From: JAICXG01 sp036494545 | GTDB lineage: Bacteria > Verrucomicrobiota > Verrucomicrobiia > Chthoniobacterales > UBA10450 | Direction of reading: 5' to 3' | Assembly: GCA_036494545.1 (NCBI GenBank) | Contig: DASXOB010000007.1 | Location: forward strand, 310,001 to 374,000 | DNA length: 64,000 bases | Shown here: one piece after another, positions 7,536 through 16,711 of the stretch | How the letters are laid out: every line of letters begins with the position of its first letter | Position numbering within the stretch: the first letter of the stretch is position 1 | Position numbers and translations under genes: made by a program | Notes under the pieces: model-generated | Seen by the model: only the letters and a program-made list of their open reading frames with translations | Told to the model about the DNA's origin: nothing | Database searches by the model: none

Positions 7536-9836
7536 ATGGATGCACTACAGATCGTTCACCTTGAACCGGACGATTTCGACGCCGAGCGGGTGAGAGCGGA
7601 ATTAAAGCGCGCCGGCATCGATGGCTCCCTTATCAGACTGCGCACAAACGAGGAGTTAGAGCATGCCATCGCGGCGGGTTCCGTAGGCCTCGTGCTTTCG
7701 GAGTTGAAGGGTCCGAACTGCGACGGTCTCCGCGCTCTCCGGACGGCACGAGAAAAGCACGTCCCGTTTATTTTCGTGGCCGGCGACTATGACGCGGCTG
7801 AGATCGGGGAAGCTATGCGTGGGCACGCGAACGATTTTATCTGCAAAAGGCAGCTGCCGCAGCTCCCGATTGCGGTGCGCAGGGTCGAGGAGGAAATCCG
7901 CGCGCAACATGATCCGCGAGGCGTCCGCCAGGAGCCGGTGGGCTACGCCGAGCTGCTCGACCTTGCTAATGACGCTATCGTCATTTCCGACGCGGCAGGA
8001 AGAATCTCCTATTGGAATCGCGGGGCAACGCGTCTTTACGGTTGGTCGCGTGAGGAAGCGATCGGCAAGGATGTACACGCCCTCTTGTGCACTGGCCCGC
8101 CGGAGAAACTCGCTAAGGTTTTGCGCACGCTCCAGCGTCAACAACATTGGGAAGGTGAGATCAACCAAACGCGGCGCGACGGTGTGGAAATTATCGCATC
8201 GACGGGTTGGACATTTCGAGGGACAGGGCCGCACGCGTCATTGCTCCAGCTGAGCATCGACGTGACCGATCGTTTCGAAGCGCAGGAAGCGCTGCGGCGG
8301 AGCGAAGAACGCTATCGTCGTTTCGTGGATGAAGATCTCACCGGAGATGTAATCATGAAGCCGGATGGGTCGATCGTGACCTGTAATCCGGCCTTTGTAA
8401 GCATCTTTGGCTTTGATTCCATTGAACAAGCACGCGGAGTCAATTTCCTTTCCCTCCTGCGCAAGAAAGAAGAGGGGACGCACCTTTTAGGGCGGCTGCG
8501 GCCTAACAAGAGCGCGGAGCGCCAGGACCTGGAGATGCGGCAGCGCGATGGCGGCACAGTCTATATCGCGGCCAAATTTGCTGGCACTTACGATGAGAAC
8601 GGCCGGCTGAAGGAAGTCAAAGGTTACCTCTACAATGACACAAAGCGAAAGCGGCTGGAGCAGCAGCTAATCCAGGCGCAAAAGATGGAGGGCCTGGGCG
8701 TGCTCGCAGGCGGGATAGCTCATGATTTTAACAACATCCTCGGCATCATTCTTGGTTACACCACCAAGTTGGAAGACTGGAAAAAGCATCCGGAGCAAAT
8801 GCCGGAGGCGATCAAAGTCATCCGAGACGCCGTTGGGCGTGGAGCTTCTCTCGTCCAGCAGTTGCTCACTTCCGCGCGGCAGACCGGAACGCAGTTTGCC
8901 CCGCTCGATCTCAATGCCGTCGTGCAAGAGCTGGAGCAGATGCTCGCCGCCACTTTTCCCAAGACAATTAACTTTGTGCTGCGTCTCGAGCCGAACCTTC
9001 CTCTGACCAAAGGCGATCGGGGTCAGTTGCACCAGGTCTTGCTCAATCTCTGCGTTAACGCGCGCGACGCCATGCCTAATGAGGGCGTAATTACGCTCGA
9101 GACTGGCGTTGCTGCTGCAGAAGAGCTGCGCGATTCCTTTAGCGGAGTAGAAGCGGAGCGCTACGCCTTTGTCCGAGTGCGCGATACGGGTATCGGTATC
9201 AGCAAGCGGATCAAGCCGCATATTTTCGAGCCGTTCTACACGACGAAAGAGCGCGGAAAAGGAACCGGACTGGGATTATCTGTTGTCTATGGTTTGGTTA
9301 ACAATCACCGCGGCTTTGTCCAGGTCGACAGCGAGCCCGGGGAGGGCACAACTTTCACCGTCTATCTGCCGCTGGCTAGCGCCTCCGATCTCGCGCGCGG
9401 GCAGGGTGATGGCGAAGGTAAACCAAGGGATCGGGCGCGCACTGTCATGTTAGTCGAGGATGAGGAGTTATTGCGCGAGCTGGGAGTTATGATGCTGGAA
9501 GGAGACGGCTATCGGGTATTGGCGGCGAAGGACGGCGTCGAAGCGATAGAGATGTTTGAGCGCCATGCCGATGAAGTCGGACTTGTCGTCTGTGACCTTG
9601 GTCTGCCACGTATGGGCGGGCGCGACGTCTTTCTGCGCATGAAGGAGATCAAACCTGGTGTGCAGGCGATCGTCGCCAGTGGTTACCTCGAACCCAGCAT
9701 TCGCAACGACATCCTGCGCGCCGGCGTGCTTGATACCGTCCAAAAGCCTTATGACTTCCGTGACCTGATGGAGCGTATTCGTTCCATTGTAGGCAGGCCG
9801 CGAGCGGAGAACGAGTGGCAACCGCAACTTTTCTGA
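7536..9836 (+). CDS. Hybrid sensor histidine kinase (REC-PAS-PAS-HisKA-HATPase-REC)
   Basis: A 766-residue cytoplasmic signalling protein without membrane segments. Order: N-terminal receiver-like domain (1-120), two PAS domains (about 130-245 and 255-370), HisKA dimerisation domain with phospho-accepting His about 396 in GGIAHDFNN, HATPase with NARDAM (N box), DTGIGIS (G1) and GTGLGLSVVYGL (G2), then a C-terminal receiver with acceptor Asp about 687 in VVCDLGLP. The N-terminal receiver keeps the acidic cluster (HLEPDD) and a Lys, but the acceptor position reads Glu (LVLSELK), so it may be locked or non-phosphorylatable. I chose the ATG at 7536 (MDALQIVHLEPDD); the frame opens with TTG at 7485 and has another ATG at 7506. 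No output gene is adjacent. Confidence 0.92.
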   Translation: MDALQIVHLEPDDFDAERVRAELKRAGIDGSLIRLRTNEELEHAIAAGSVGLVLSELKGPNCDGLRALRTAREKHVPFIFVAGDYDAAEIGEAMRGHANDFICKRQLPQLPIAVRRVEEEIRAQHDPRGVRQEPVGYAELLDLANDAIVISDAAGRISYWNRGATRLYGWSREEAIGKDVHALLCTGPPEKLAKVLRTLQRQQHWEGEINQTRRDGVEIIASTGWTFRGTGPHASLLQLSIDVTDRFEAQEALRRSEERYRRFVDEDLTGDVIMKPDGSIVTCNPAFVSIFGFDSIEQARGVNFLSLLRKKEEGTHLLGRLRPNKSAERQDLEMRQRDGGTVYIAAKFAGTYDENGRLKEVKGYLYNDTKRKRLEQQLIQAQKMEGLGVLAGGIAHDFNNILGIILGYTTKLEDWKKHPEQMPEAIKVIRDAVGRGASLVQQLLTSARQTGTQFAPLDLNAVVQELEQMLAATFPKTINFVLRLEPNLPLTKGDRGQLHQVLLNLCVNARDAMPNEGVITLETGVAAAEELRDSFSGVEAERYAFVRVRDTGIGISKRIKPHIFEPFYTTKERGKGTGLGLSVVYGLVNNHRGFVQVDSEPGEGTTFTVYLPLASASDLARGQGDGEGKPRDRARTVMLVEDEELLRELGVMMLEGDGYRVLAAKDGVEAIEMFERHADEVGLVVCDLGLPRMGGRDVFLRMKEIKPGVQAIVASGYLEPSIRNDILRAGVLDTVQKPYDFRDLMERIRSIVGRPRAENEWQPQLF

Positions 9837-9879
9837 GAGGCGCGCTTCGGCCGGTTCTGGTTGATTTGAGATACGGACG

Positions 9880-10638
9880 ATGAGTGTAACTCATCCACAA
9901 AATCGCACTTCCCTTACTCTCGGGTGGGAAGCTGCCCGGGCCAACCTGGTTCCAGCGCTTTTCATTCAAGCGCTCATGCTCGCGCTTCTCATCGGCTATT
10001 ACCTGAGTCCTGCACTTGCGGATTTTCTGGAAAAGGTAGCCCTCTTCAAACTGCGCCACGGGTTACTCTTTGTCATTGTCGCAGCCGCCGCCGGCGGCGC
10101 GCTCTTACCGGAGTTATTCCTGATTCTTTTCTTTCAAGGCGGACGCGTCAGGCAACGAAATGTGCGCAATCTTTGCTTTACGATTCCGATCTGGGCATTT
10201 GACGGCGTCCTGGTTGATTTGCTTTATCGGAGCGAAGCCGCCTGGTTCGGGAACACAGTCACATTGCCTGTTGTGCTGGCGAAGATCTGTGTCGATCAGT
10301 TTGGTTACAATCCACTATTTGCGGCGCCGTTCGGCGTCCTTACTTACGAGTGGAAGAACAGCGGGTTCAGCCTTGAGTCGTTAGGCCGGGGCTTCACCTG
10401 GGCACACTATCGCGACAAGGTCATCCCCACACTGCTTGCAACATGGGCAGTCTGGATTCCTCTGATGGCGATCATTTATTCTCTTCCGCTCGTCCTTCAA
10501 TTCCCGCTCTTTAGCCTTGCCCTGACCTTTTGGGTTTTGCTTCTTACCTACATGACTAATACCTTTGCCTCGCGGAGGCAGGACACGCAGCTTGTCTCAG
10601 CGGTCACACCGTCTCCGATCGTCGAAGCGATTTCATGA
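9880..10638 (+). CDS. Multi-span membrane protein, unknown
   Basis: A 252-residue protein with about five or six hydrophobic segments (for instance near residues 23-45, 60-90, 95-130, 185-215 and 215-230). There are no conserved catalytic motifs that I recognise. It begins 43 bases after the histidine kinase stop, and its own stop overlaps the start of the next gene (ATGA at 10635-10638). It is therefore probably translated together with that gene and perhaps expressed with the kinase. A TCGTTAGGC word lies inside (10378-10386). No function is proposed. Confidence 0.65.
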   Translation: MSVTHPQNRTSLTLGWEAARANLVPALFIQALMLALLIGYYLSPALADFLEKVALFKLRHGLLFVIVAAAAGGALLPELFLILFFQGGRVRQRNVRNLCFTIPIWAFDGVLVDLLYRSEAAWFGNTVTLPVVLAKICVDQFGYNPLFAAPFGVLTYEWKNSGFSLESLGRGFTWAHYRDKVIPTLLATWAVWIPLMAIIYSLPLVLQFPLFSLALTFWVLLLTYMTNTFASRRQDTQLVSAVTPSPIVEAIS

Positions 10639-11150
10639 AGTCCTACGAACTCTTTGAACATATGTCGCCGGAGCTTGCGAGCGAGATCCTGAGTTACTTG
10701 CAAAAGGAACAGACGCCTGTCTTCAAAAGCGTAGTGCAAGGCGTGGCAACGCAACGCAATCTGCGACCTGTTTTTATCGAGCGAAAAGCACCTGGCGAAC
10801 GCTATGCCTGGATTAAGACTGCGCTCGCCCGCAAAGCCAACGAAACTTTGGCAGCCCATCTCTTGCAAGCCTGGCTGCTTGGGGCGCAAACGCCGATGCT
10901 CTGTCAGTTCCTAGATTCGTTAGGCATCAAACACGACGAGGACGGCACGGTCGAGCAACTGCCTGACTCGCCGCCAAAGGAAGAATTGGGCAAGGCCATC
11001 GATCAACTTCTGACGAAGTATCCCGCCGAGATTGTGGCAGTCTATCTTCAAGCCTTTCATGATATGGATAGCACGATCAGCTGGCCACCGTTGGGAGAAA
11101 TCCTGGCGGAGGATGATCGGCTTCGGTTGAAGCCTGCCGGGTCTGACTAA
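10635..11150 (+). CDS. Conserved-looking hypothetical protein, translationally coupled
   Basis: A 171-residue soluble, mostly helical protein. The start ATG overlaps the upstream stop by four bases (ATGA), a classic coupling arrangement, so it and the membrane protein before it likely act together. The N-terminus (SPELASEILSYLQKEQ) and the middle (ALARKANETLAAHLLQAWLL) look like amphipathic helices. The C-terminus contains a short acidic stretch. I recognise no family. A TCGTTAGGC word is inside (10917-10925). It converges with the HAD gene, whose stop overlaps the end of this frame by four bases. Confidence 0.6.
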   Translation: MKSYELFEHMSPELASEILSYLQKEQTPVFKSVVQGVATQRNLRPVFIERKAPGERYAWIKTALARKANETLAAHLLQAWLLGAQTPMLCQFLDSLGIKHDEDGTVEQLPDSPPKEELGKAIDQLLTKYPAEIVAVYLQAFHDMDSTISWPPLGEILAEDDRLRLKPAGSD

Positions 11151-11914
11151 AGAAAGTGCTCGAGAGCCTGGTGCACTCCGGCGCCGAACTCTCTTCTCGC
11201 CACGTAGCCACCCGCGTGCTGAACAGCCTCCTTTACCGCATCGATCGCATTAGCCGGGCAACCCGGCATCGCGGCAAAACTGCCATCGAGCATCGAGATA
11301 TCGTTATGATGATCGCCCGCCGCAAAGATAGCTTCCCGTGATATCTGAGTGAGACGGGCCAGCTCTTGCAGCGCCGATCCTTTGTGATAATCAGCGTGAC
11401 AAAACCGCAGGTAAATGGTGTTGCGCTGGTAATGAAATTTCGGTTCGCCCGTCCTGGCGCGGTCGATGAAGCCTGTTAATCGATCCATTTCCTCTTCACT
11501 GGCGGCAATAACTCCCGCCGGCGCATTCGCCTCGTAAATGACGCGCGCCCGGGTTTGGCGATCGACATAATCGATCACTTCCGCAAGAATGGAGCGAGTG
11601 GAATTGAACAGTTCGGCGTGCGCGCGCGCGCACCGTTCGTTCCAATCTCCGTACGGTTCCCAGCCGCTGGCCGTGGGACGAAAGACATCTCTTTCACTCG
11701 TTAGGATAAAATCGGGCTGGAAGGGAAAACGAAGGTCTTCCAAACCTTCTTCAAGCAGGCGGACGGAGCGACCGGTGTTTATCGCCCAGATGGCGCCGTC
11801 GCGTTGCAGCTCGCCGATTAAGTCCATGCAAAGGCGATCGAAAACCGGCTCGCTCGTGTGGGAAACAAGCGTGCCATCGAAGTCAGTGCTGATGAGCTGA
11901 ATCTGCGAAGGCAT
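11147..11914 (-). CDS. HAD-superfamily phosphatase, Cof/sucrose-phosphatase-like (type IIB)
   Basis: A 255-residue hydrolase. Motif I STDFDGTLV (about 9-17) carries the nucleophile Asp and the acid/base Asp. NTGRS provides motif II. A large cap (about 90-180) separates this from the C-terminal KGSALQEL (motif III Lys) and AAGDHHNDISML (motif IV, Asp pair). This is the C2-cap (type IIB) layout used by sugar-phosphate and phosphosugar phosphatases such as Cof-like proteins. The substrate is probably a sugar phosphate but cannot be read. The ATG at 11914 is the first residue of a family-like N-terminus. It is convergent with the preceding operon. Confidence 0.85.
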   Translation of the reverse strand: MPSQIQLISTDFDGTLVSHTSEPVFDRLCMDLIGELQRDGAIWAINTGRSVRLLEEGLEDLRFPFQPDFILTSERDVFRPTASGWEPYGDWNERCARAHAELFNSTRSILAEVIDYVDRQTRARVIYEANAPAGVIAASEEEMDRLTGFIDRARTGEPKFHYQRNTIYLRFCHADYHKGSALQELARLTQISREAIFAAGDHHNDISMLDGSFAAMPGCPANAIDAVKEAVQHAGGYVARREFGAGVHQALEHFL

Positions 11915-12074
11915 GTGGCGGCGAATTTAGGATACGATCAAGCCTGCGCAACGAAGCGCTCCACAAGGAGACGCTCTCAGACTGAAAAGTAACAACGCCG
12001 TAACCTTTCCAAGATGGTGGCATCGACCCGCATACTGCTCGAATGCGCCGACTGAGGAAGAAAGGAAGATCGAA

Positions 12075-13745
12075 ATGAAAACAAACCAAGTAAAGATCAA
12101 GACCCGGGATGGATTGCTGGCGGTGGTCGCTGGTCTCGCCTTGATCGGCCCGACCACTATCAATTGCCGGGCTGAACTGTCGCCCGACTGGGTGAGCCGC
12201 GTGCCGGTTGGCACTGCCCTAGGGGCAGGACCGGCTGGGATTTATGTCGACCCCGACGGAGTTTCGTACATTACGGGCATTTCCGGCCCGTCATCGAATA
12301 CCGACATCACGACGGTTTCTTTTGCGCCGGATGGCTCGACCCGATGGTCGAAAACATTCAGCAGCGGAGGGTCGAAGGCGGATCAAGCGCGCGGCATCAC
12401 AAAGAGTGCGGACGGAATTCTCTACGTAGTCGGCAACACTCCCGGGCCGGGTAACTTCGCCAATGTCCTCATTCTGGCTTACGACGCCAACACGGGAGCG
12501 TTGCTCAAAACCATCAGGTACAGCAGCGGGCCGGGCCTCTCGGAATTCGGGGCCTCGATCGTGACTGATTCCGCGGGCAACCTCTACGTAATTGGCGGCA
12601 CTGTCGGCGACGGCCCTGATGTGATGACGCTGAAGTTCGACAGCGCTGGCGCATTGCAATGGCGCAAAATCTGGGACGGAACGGCTTTCCCACCCCTCGA
12701 CCAGGATGCGCCGGTTAAAATCCTCCTCGATCCCGCCGGGAATGTGCTTTCGTGCATCACCGGCTACATGGCCGGTGGTCATCCCGATTATGTGGTGGTG
12801 AAATACGCCCCGATAAATGGCGCGACTTTGTGGGAAGGAACCTTTGGGGTAAGTGGCGGCGATTTCCCGTCCGACATGGAGATCGATGCCGCGGGCGATG
12901 TTTATGTGACCGGGATCGGCATCGACTTCATCGACAAATACAGCACGATCAAACTGCGCGGAAGCGACGGAGAGTTACTCTGGCAATCTTACGATGCGCT
13001 AGGCTTGGATCACAGCTCGAGTGGGTTGTTTCTTGATAACGTCGGGGGAGTTTACATTACCGGCGCGAGCGACCCGGACGGCAACGAAGGAAATTTCAAC
13101 GACGACTTCTTTACCGTAAAACGCGACGCTGCGACCGGGGCGCAACTTTGGACGCACACCTACGGCGCATCTTGTGTGGGTTGCTTCGACGTCCCGTCGG
13201 ATGTGCGAGTAGACGCGGATGGGAATGTCTTTGTCGCTGGCATCACGAGCTCTCCGCCCTTCAGCAACGAAATCATCCTTTTCGTTCTCGACAGCGCGAC
13301 CGGGCTGGAGACGAACCGCGGCCTTATCTTCAACAGCGGCGCGGAGATTCCGCATACCGGCGCGCTACGCTTCGACGCCGCGTTCAATCTCTTAGACGGA
13401 GGCTACATCTATAATGCCAACACCGGTGCGGTCGATATGACCGTAACCAAGTGGATGTCGCTGGTCGCGGCCGGCGGAGGCATTGCGTGCGAAGACGTGG
13501 CTTCGTTCCAGGCACGTTGCAAACCGGCTGGCGGTGGCGGCAATCGCCTGCAGGCTCGAGTCGATCTAACCGACGCCCGTCATAATGGCGAGCAGGTAAC
13601 GATCACGATTGACGGGGGGCCGATGCCGGTCACGATCCACGGCCGGCGAGCCGAATTGTCGATCCAGGGGCAATCCGGGTCGCATACTTTCGAGCTGACT
13701 GATCCGGCAGGTTGCTTTCCTCCGATTGTGAGCGAATGCAATTAG
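12075..13745 (+). CDS. Exported SBBP-type beta-propeller repeat protein
   Basis: A 556-residue secreted protein. It has a signal peptide (MKTNQVKIKTRDG, hydrophobic LLAVVAGLALIG, cleavage near CRA-EL), then repeats of 50-60 residues with the pattern 'D-x-x-G-N-x-Y-(V/I)-x-G', 'vKYd..tG...W...' (examples: DSAGNLYVIGGT, DAAGDVYVTGIG, DADGNVFVAGIT). These are bacterial SBBP repeats, which build a beta-propeller. The last about 90 residues (from about 465) contain four Cys and a beta-rich module without a name I recognise. Its role is probably extracellular binding. GGAAG lies just upstream of the ATG at 12075, a good ribosome binding site for this window. The 94-codon gene behind it follows within five bases. 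Confidence 0.75.
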   Translation: MKTNQVKIKTRDGLLAVVAGLALIGPTTINCRAELSPDWVSRVPVGTALGAGPAGIYVDPDGVSYITGISGPSSNTDITTVSFAPDGSTRWSKTFSSGGSKADQARGITKSADGILYVVGNTPGPGNFANVLILAYDANTGALLKTIRYSSGPGLSEFGASIVTDSAGNLYVIGGTVGDGPDVMTLKFDSAGALQWRKIWDGTAFPPLDQDAPVKILLDPAGNVLSCITGYMAGGHPDYVVVKYAPINGATLWEGTFGVSGGDFPSDMEIDAAGDVYVTGIGIDFIDKYSTIKLRGSDGELLWQSYDALGLDHSSSGLFLDNVGGVYITGASDPDGNEGNFNDDFFTVKRDAATGAQLWTHTYGASCVGCFDVPSDVRVDADGNVFVAGITSSPPFSNEIILFVLDSATGLETNRGLIFNSGAEIPHTGALRFDAAFNLLDGGYIYNANTGAVDMTVTKWMSLVAAGGGIACEDVASFQARCKPAGGGGNRLQARVDLTDARHNGEQVTITIDGGPMPVTIHGRRAELSIQGQSGSHTFELTDPAGCFPPIVSECN

Positions 13746-13750
13746 CGGGT

Positions 13751-14035
13751 ATGAAATCAGCCTACGAGCTGGCGATGCAGCGACTTGAGAAGAGCGCACC
13801 GACAATCAAGCTGACCGACGAACAGAAAGCACAAATTGCGGAAGTTGATTCGCAGTACAAGGCGCGAATCGCCGAGAAGGAATTGTTTTTGAAAGGCAAG
13901 ATTCGCGAGGCGCAGATGAGCGGAAATCTTGAAGAAGTTGAAGCGTTGGAAAAGCAGTTGGCGACTGAGTTGAGACGACTTCAGGCAGACTGCGAGGAGA
14001 AGAAAGAAAAGCTGCGCGCCTCCTTCGCGAAGTGA
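13751..14035 (+). CDS. Small charged coiled-coil protein, unknown
   Basis: A 94-residue protein starting at the ATG at 13751; an upstream in-frame start at 13712 would overlap the propeller gene. Almost the whole chain is predicted helix with heptad-like spacing: MKSAYELAMQRLEK, then TIKLTDEQKAQIAEVD and long Glu/Lys/Arg-rich helices (KIREAQMSGNLEEVEALEKQL). It resembles small uncharacterised proteins I associate with Planctomycetes and Verrucomicrobia genomes, but I cannot name the family. It has no membrane segment. It lies five bases after the propeller gene and 66 bases before prs. Confidence 0.6.
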   Translation: MKSAYELAMQRLEKSAPTIKLTDEQKAQIAEVDSQYKARIAEKELFLKGKIREAQMSGNLEEVEALEKQLATELRRLQADCEEKKEKLRASFAK

Positions 14036-14101
14036 CGGGCGCCGAGCGATTCTCTTTGCCAAGCGAACTCCCTCCCGTCTAAGGTTGCGGCCCGCGTTGC
14101 C

Positions 14102-15064
14102 ATGTTTGCGCTTCAACCTGAACTCAAGATTTTTTCTGGATCGGCGAATCGCGAACTTGCCCAACGCATTTGTACGGGGATCGGCGCGCCCCTAGGAAAG
14201 GCGATGCTGAGTTCGTTTCCTGACGGTGAGACCTACGTCAGAATCGAGGAGAACATTCGCGGCCGCGATGTTTTCATCGTTCAGCCGACCTGCCCCCCGA
14301 CCAATGAGCACCTGATGGAGTTGCTCATCATGGTCGACGCTGCGCGCCGGGCGAGCGCGGATCGGATCACAGCCGTCATCCCTTTTTTTGGCTATGCGCG
14401 CCAGGATCGCAAAGACAAACCGCGCGTTCCAATTACGGCCAAGCTCGTCGCGAATCTTCTTTGCGCGGCCGGCGTCAATCGCGTTCTCACGATGGATCTG
14501 CACGCGCAGCAAGTGCAGGGCTTTTTCGATATTCCCGTCGATCATCTTTACTCATTGCCAGTCTTGATTCCGTATCTCCGGCAGAAGCTGACCCGCCAAA
14601 CTGTGGTTGTGTCGCCCGATGTTGGCGGATTGAAAATGGCGAGCGCCTATTCGCAGGCTCTTGGAGCGAGCCTCGCGATCGTGGCCAAGCAGCGCAAGAG
14701 CGCGACCGAAACCGAAGCACTTTACCTGATCGGCGAGGTGGAGGGACGCGACGTGCTTTTAGTTGACGACCTGACCGAGACAGCCGGCACACTCACCTCT
14801 GCGGCCACGTTATTGAAGCAAAATGGGGCACTCGACATCTACGCCGGCGTGGCCCACGCGGTTTTGGCCGACGTCGCAATCGAACGGTTGCAAAAATCCC
14901 AGATTAAGGAATTAATTACGACCAACAGCACGCCGGTTCGCACCGTGGAGGGTTTTACCATCACGGTGCTTTGTGTCTCTGAGCTGCTCGGGGAAAGCAT
15001 TAAGCGGATTCATAAAGACGAGTCCGTTTCTTCGCTCTTCAAGATCGACGACGGCGCGCGCTAG
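14102..15064 (+). CDS. prs: Ribose-phosphate pyrophosphokinase
   Basis: A 320-residue enzyme making PRPP from ribose 5-phosphate and ATP for purine, pyrimidine, NAD, His and Trp synthesis. Motifs: FSGSANRELAQRI at the N-terminus, FPDGETYVRI, the ATP-site FGYARQDRKDKPR (flexible loop and Arg), MDLHAQQVQGFFDIPVDHLY, and the PRPP loop DVLLVDDLTETAGTL. Length is normal for class I PRPP synthetase. It begins the informational block prs-rplY-pth-rpsF-ssb, a common bacterial order. The start ATG at 14102 fits the family start. Confidence 0.97.
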   Translation: MFALQPELKIFSGSANRELAQRICTGIGAPLGKAMLSSFPDGETYVRIEENIRGRDVFIVQPTCPPTNEHLMELLIMVDAARRASADRITAVIPFFGYARQDRKDKPRVPITAKLVANLLCAAGVNRVLTMDLHAQQVQGFFDIPVDHLYSLPVLIPYLRQKLTRQTVVVSPDVGGLKMASAYSQALGASLAIVAKQRKSATETEALYLIGEVEGRDVLLVDDLTETAGTLTSAATLLKQNGALDIYAGVAHAVLADVAIERLQKSQIKELITTNSTPVRTVEGFTITVLCVSELLGESIKRIHKDESVSSLFKIDDGAR

Positions 15065-15078
15065 GAACTGATTAAGCC

Positions 15079-15774
15079 ATGGCTAAACAAGTTAAACTCT
15101 CGATTTCCCGACGCACCGGCATTGGCCGGGCCGCGGTTCGCAAGATCAAGGCGCAAGGGTCCGTGCCTGCAATTATCTACGGCGCCAAGCAGCAGCCGGA
15201 ACCCGTGCAGGTTTCCAGACGCGACATTTCACTCATGCTCAGTCACGCTTCGGGCGAAAACATTCTCGTGGAGTTGGCGATCGATGGTGAAAGCAGCAGT
15301 CGGCTCGCGCTTGTCCAGGAAGTGCAGCATTCGCCCGTGGGCGGCGATATTCTGCATGTCGATTTCCACGCCGTCTCGATGGATGAATTGATCGAGGCCG
15401 ATGTGCCGCTCGAAGCGACCGGGACCCCTGAAGGCGTGAAGACTTTCGGCGGCCTGCTCGAACAAAGCCTGCGCTCGCTCGAGATCGAATGTCTGCCAAA
15501 AGACCTGCCAGATATCATTACGGTAGATGTCTCGAACCTCAATATTGGGGATGCGATTCACGTGAAGGAAATTCGATTGCCCGAAGGTGTGACCACGCGC
15601 ATCTCGCTTGAGCTAACCGTGTTCTCGGTGGTGGCGCCGACGGTGGAGGAGGAGCCTGTGGCAGCGGAGGGCGAAGCCGCGGCTGGCCCGGAGGTGATCA
15701 CGGAGAAGAAAGAAAGTACGGAAGCAGGTGCGGCTCCAGCGGCGACGGCACCAGCGAAGGAAGCCAGGAAGTAG
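15079..15774 (+). CDS. rplY: Ribosomal protein bL25, Ctc form
   Basis: A 231-residue 5S-rRNA-binding large-subunit protein of the long (Ctc/TL5) type: an N-terminal L25 domain (about 1-95; RTGIGRAAVRKIKAQGSVPAIIYG) followed by the C-terminal beta domain (about 100-190; VDFHAVSMDELIEADVPLE). A low-complexity Ala/Glu/Lys tail (about 190-231) follows, common in this phylum and probably disordered. It starts 14 bases after prs, so cotranscription is likely, and pth comes 26 bases later. Confidence 0.95.
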   Translation: MAKQVKLSISRRTGIGRAAVRKIKAQGSVPAIIYGAKQQPEPVQVSRRDISLMLSHASGENILVELAIDGESSSRLALVQEVQHSPVGGDILHVDFHAVSMDELIEADVPLEATGTPEGVKTFGGLLEQSLRSLEIECLPKDLPDIITVDVSNLNIGDAIHVKEIRLPEGVTTRISLELTVFSVVAPTVEEEPVAAEGEAAAGPEVITEKKESTEAGAAPAATAPAKEARK

Positions 15775-15800
15775 TGTCCGCGTCCTGAGCCGGAGCGGAA

Positions 15801-16370
15801 GTGAACGAAATTCGTCTGGTGGCCGGTTTGGGGAATCTTGGACGGGAATACCTGCGCACACGCCACAACATTGGGTTTATGGTGCTCGATTGGCTCGCGG
15901 CGGAGCGGCAACTGCCCTGGGAGTTTTCAGACCGCTGGAATGCGGGATGGGCCAAAAGCGACGTCATCCTAATGAAGCCTGCCACTTACATGAATCGCAG
16001 CGGTGAAGCGGTTGCTGCGCTGGCCAATTTCTACAAGATCGCGCCGGATGAAACGCTCGTCGTGCTCGATGACTTTGCGCTGCCGCTCGGTAGGCTGCGT
16101 TTGCGCGAGCGGGGCAGCGCCGGTGGTCATAACGGACTTGAATCAGTCATCGAACATTTTGGAACGGAGTCCGTGCCCAGGTTACGCATTGGCATCGGCT
16201 CGGCTCCAATCCAAGGCGCGACCGATTACGTGCTCGGCCGATTTTTTGAAGAAGAGCAGCCAATCCTCAAAGCCACCATTCAGCGCGCTGCCGACGCGGT
16301 GAAGTGTGCCATCGACAAAGGCTTGATTGCTGCGATGAATCAATTCAACCAACAAGCAGAAGAAAAATGA
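15801..16370 (+). CDS. pth: Peptidyl-tRNA hydrolase
   Basis: A 189-residue esterase that recycles peptidyl-tRNAs released from stalled ribosomes. Start is GTG at 15801 (NEIRLVAGLGN). Motifs: TRHNIGF with the catalytic His, a substrate-binding Asn in KPATYMNRSG, catalytic Asp region LVVLDDFALPLGRLRLR, and GSAGGHNGLES. The usual GLGNPG reads GLGNLG, a Pro-to-Leu change near the active-site loop that I note but do not consider disabling. The stop overlaps the rpsF start (ATGA at 16367-16370), so the two are translationally coupled. Confidence 0.95.
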   Translation: MNEIRLVAGLGNLGREYLRTRHNIGFMVLDWLAAERQLPWEFSDRWNAGWAKSDVILMKPATYMNRSGEAVAALANFYKIAPDETLVVLDDFALPLGRLRLRERGSAGGHNGLESVIEHFGTESVPRLRIGIGSAPIQGATDYVLGRFFEEEQPILKATIQRAADAVKCAIDKGLIAAMNQFNQQAEEK

Positions 16371-16693
16371 GAAATCGTTACGAAGCGCTCCTCGTCCTCA
16401 ATACGCAGGGCAAGGACGACAACCTAAAAGATATCGTCGACCGCCTGGAATCCGAATTTCAAAAGGAAGGTGCCCAGATCGAGCAGGTCCAAAAGATGGA
16501 GAAGAGGCAGTTTTCTTACGTCGCGGGGAAACTGGACGCCGGCTATTACGTCAACTTTATCTTCCACGCCGACTCGCAGCTGATCACCAAGCTGCGCTCG
16601 AAATTCAAGCTCGATCCGGAAGTCTATCGCCAGTATTACCAGAAGCTGCGCGAGAAAAAAGAATCGCAAAAGAAAGTCGCGGCCGCGGAGTAA
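16367..16693 (+). CDS. rpsF: Ribosomal protein bS6
   Basis: A 108-residue small-subunit protein. The ATG at 16367 overlaps the pth stop and gives the family start MRNRYEALLVLNTQG. A frame opening at 16304 is only an upstream extension inside pth. Family features: the ferredoxin-like fold with EFQKEGAQIEQVQKMEKRQF, AGKLDAGYYVNF, and the Lys/Arg-rich C-terminus. In many bacteria the order is rpsF-ssb-rpsR-rplI; here ssb follows, but rpsR and rplI are not in the window. Confidence 0.93.
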   Translation: MRNRYEALLVLNTQGKDDNLKDIVDRLESEFQKEGAQIEQVQKMEKRQFSYVAGKLDAGYYVNFIFHADSQLITKLRSKFKLDPEVYRQYYQKLREKKESQKKVAAAE

Positions 16694-16711
16694 AATCGGT
16701 AGAACCGGCCT

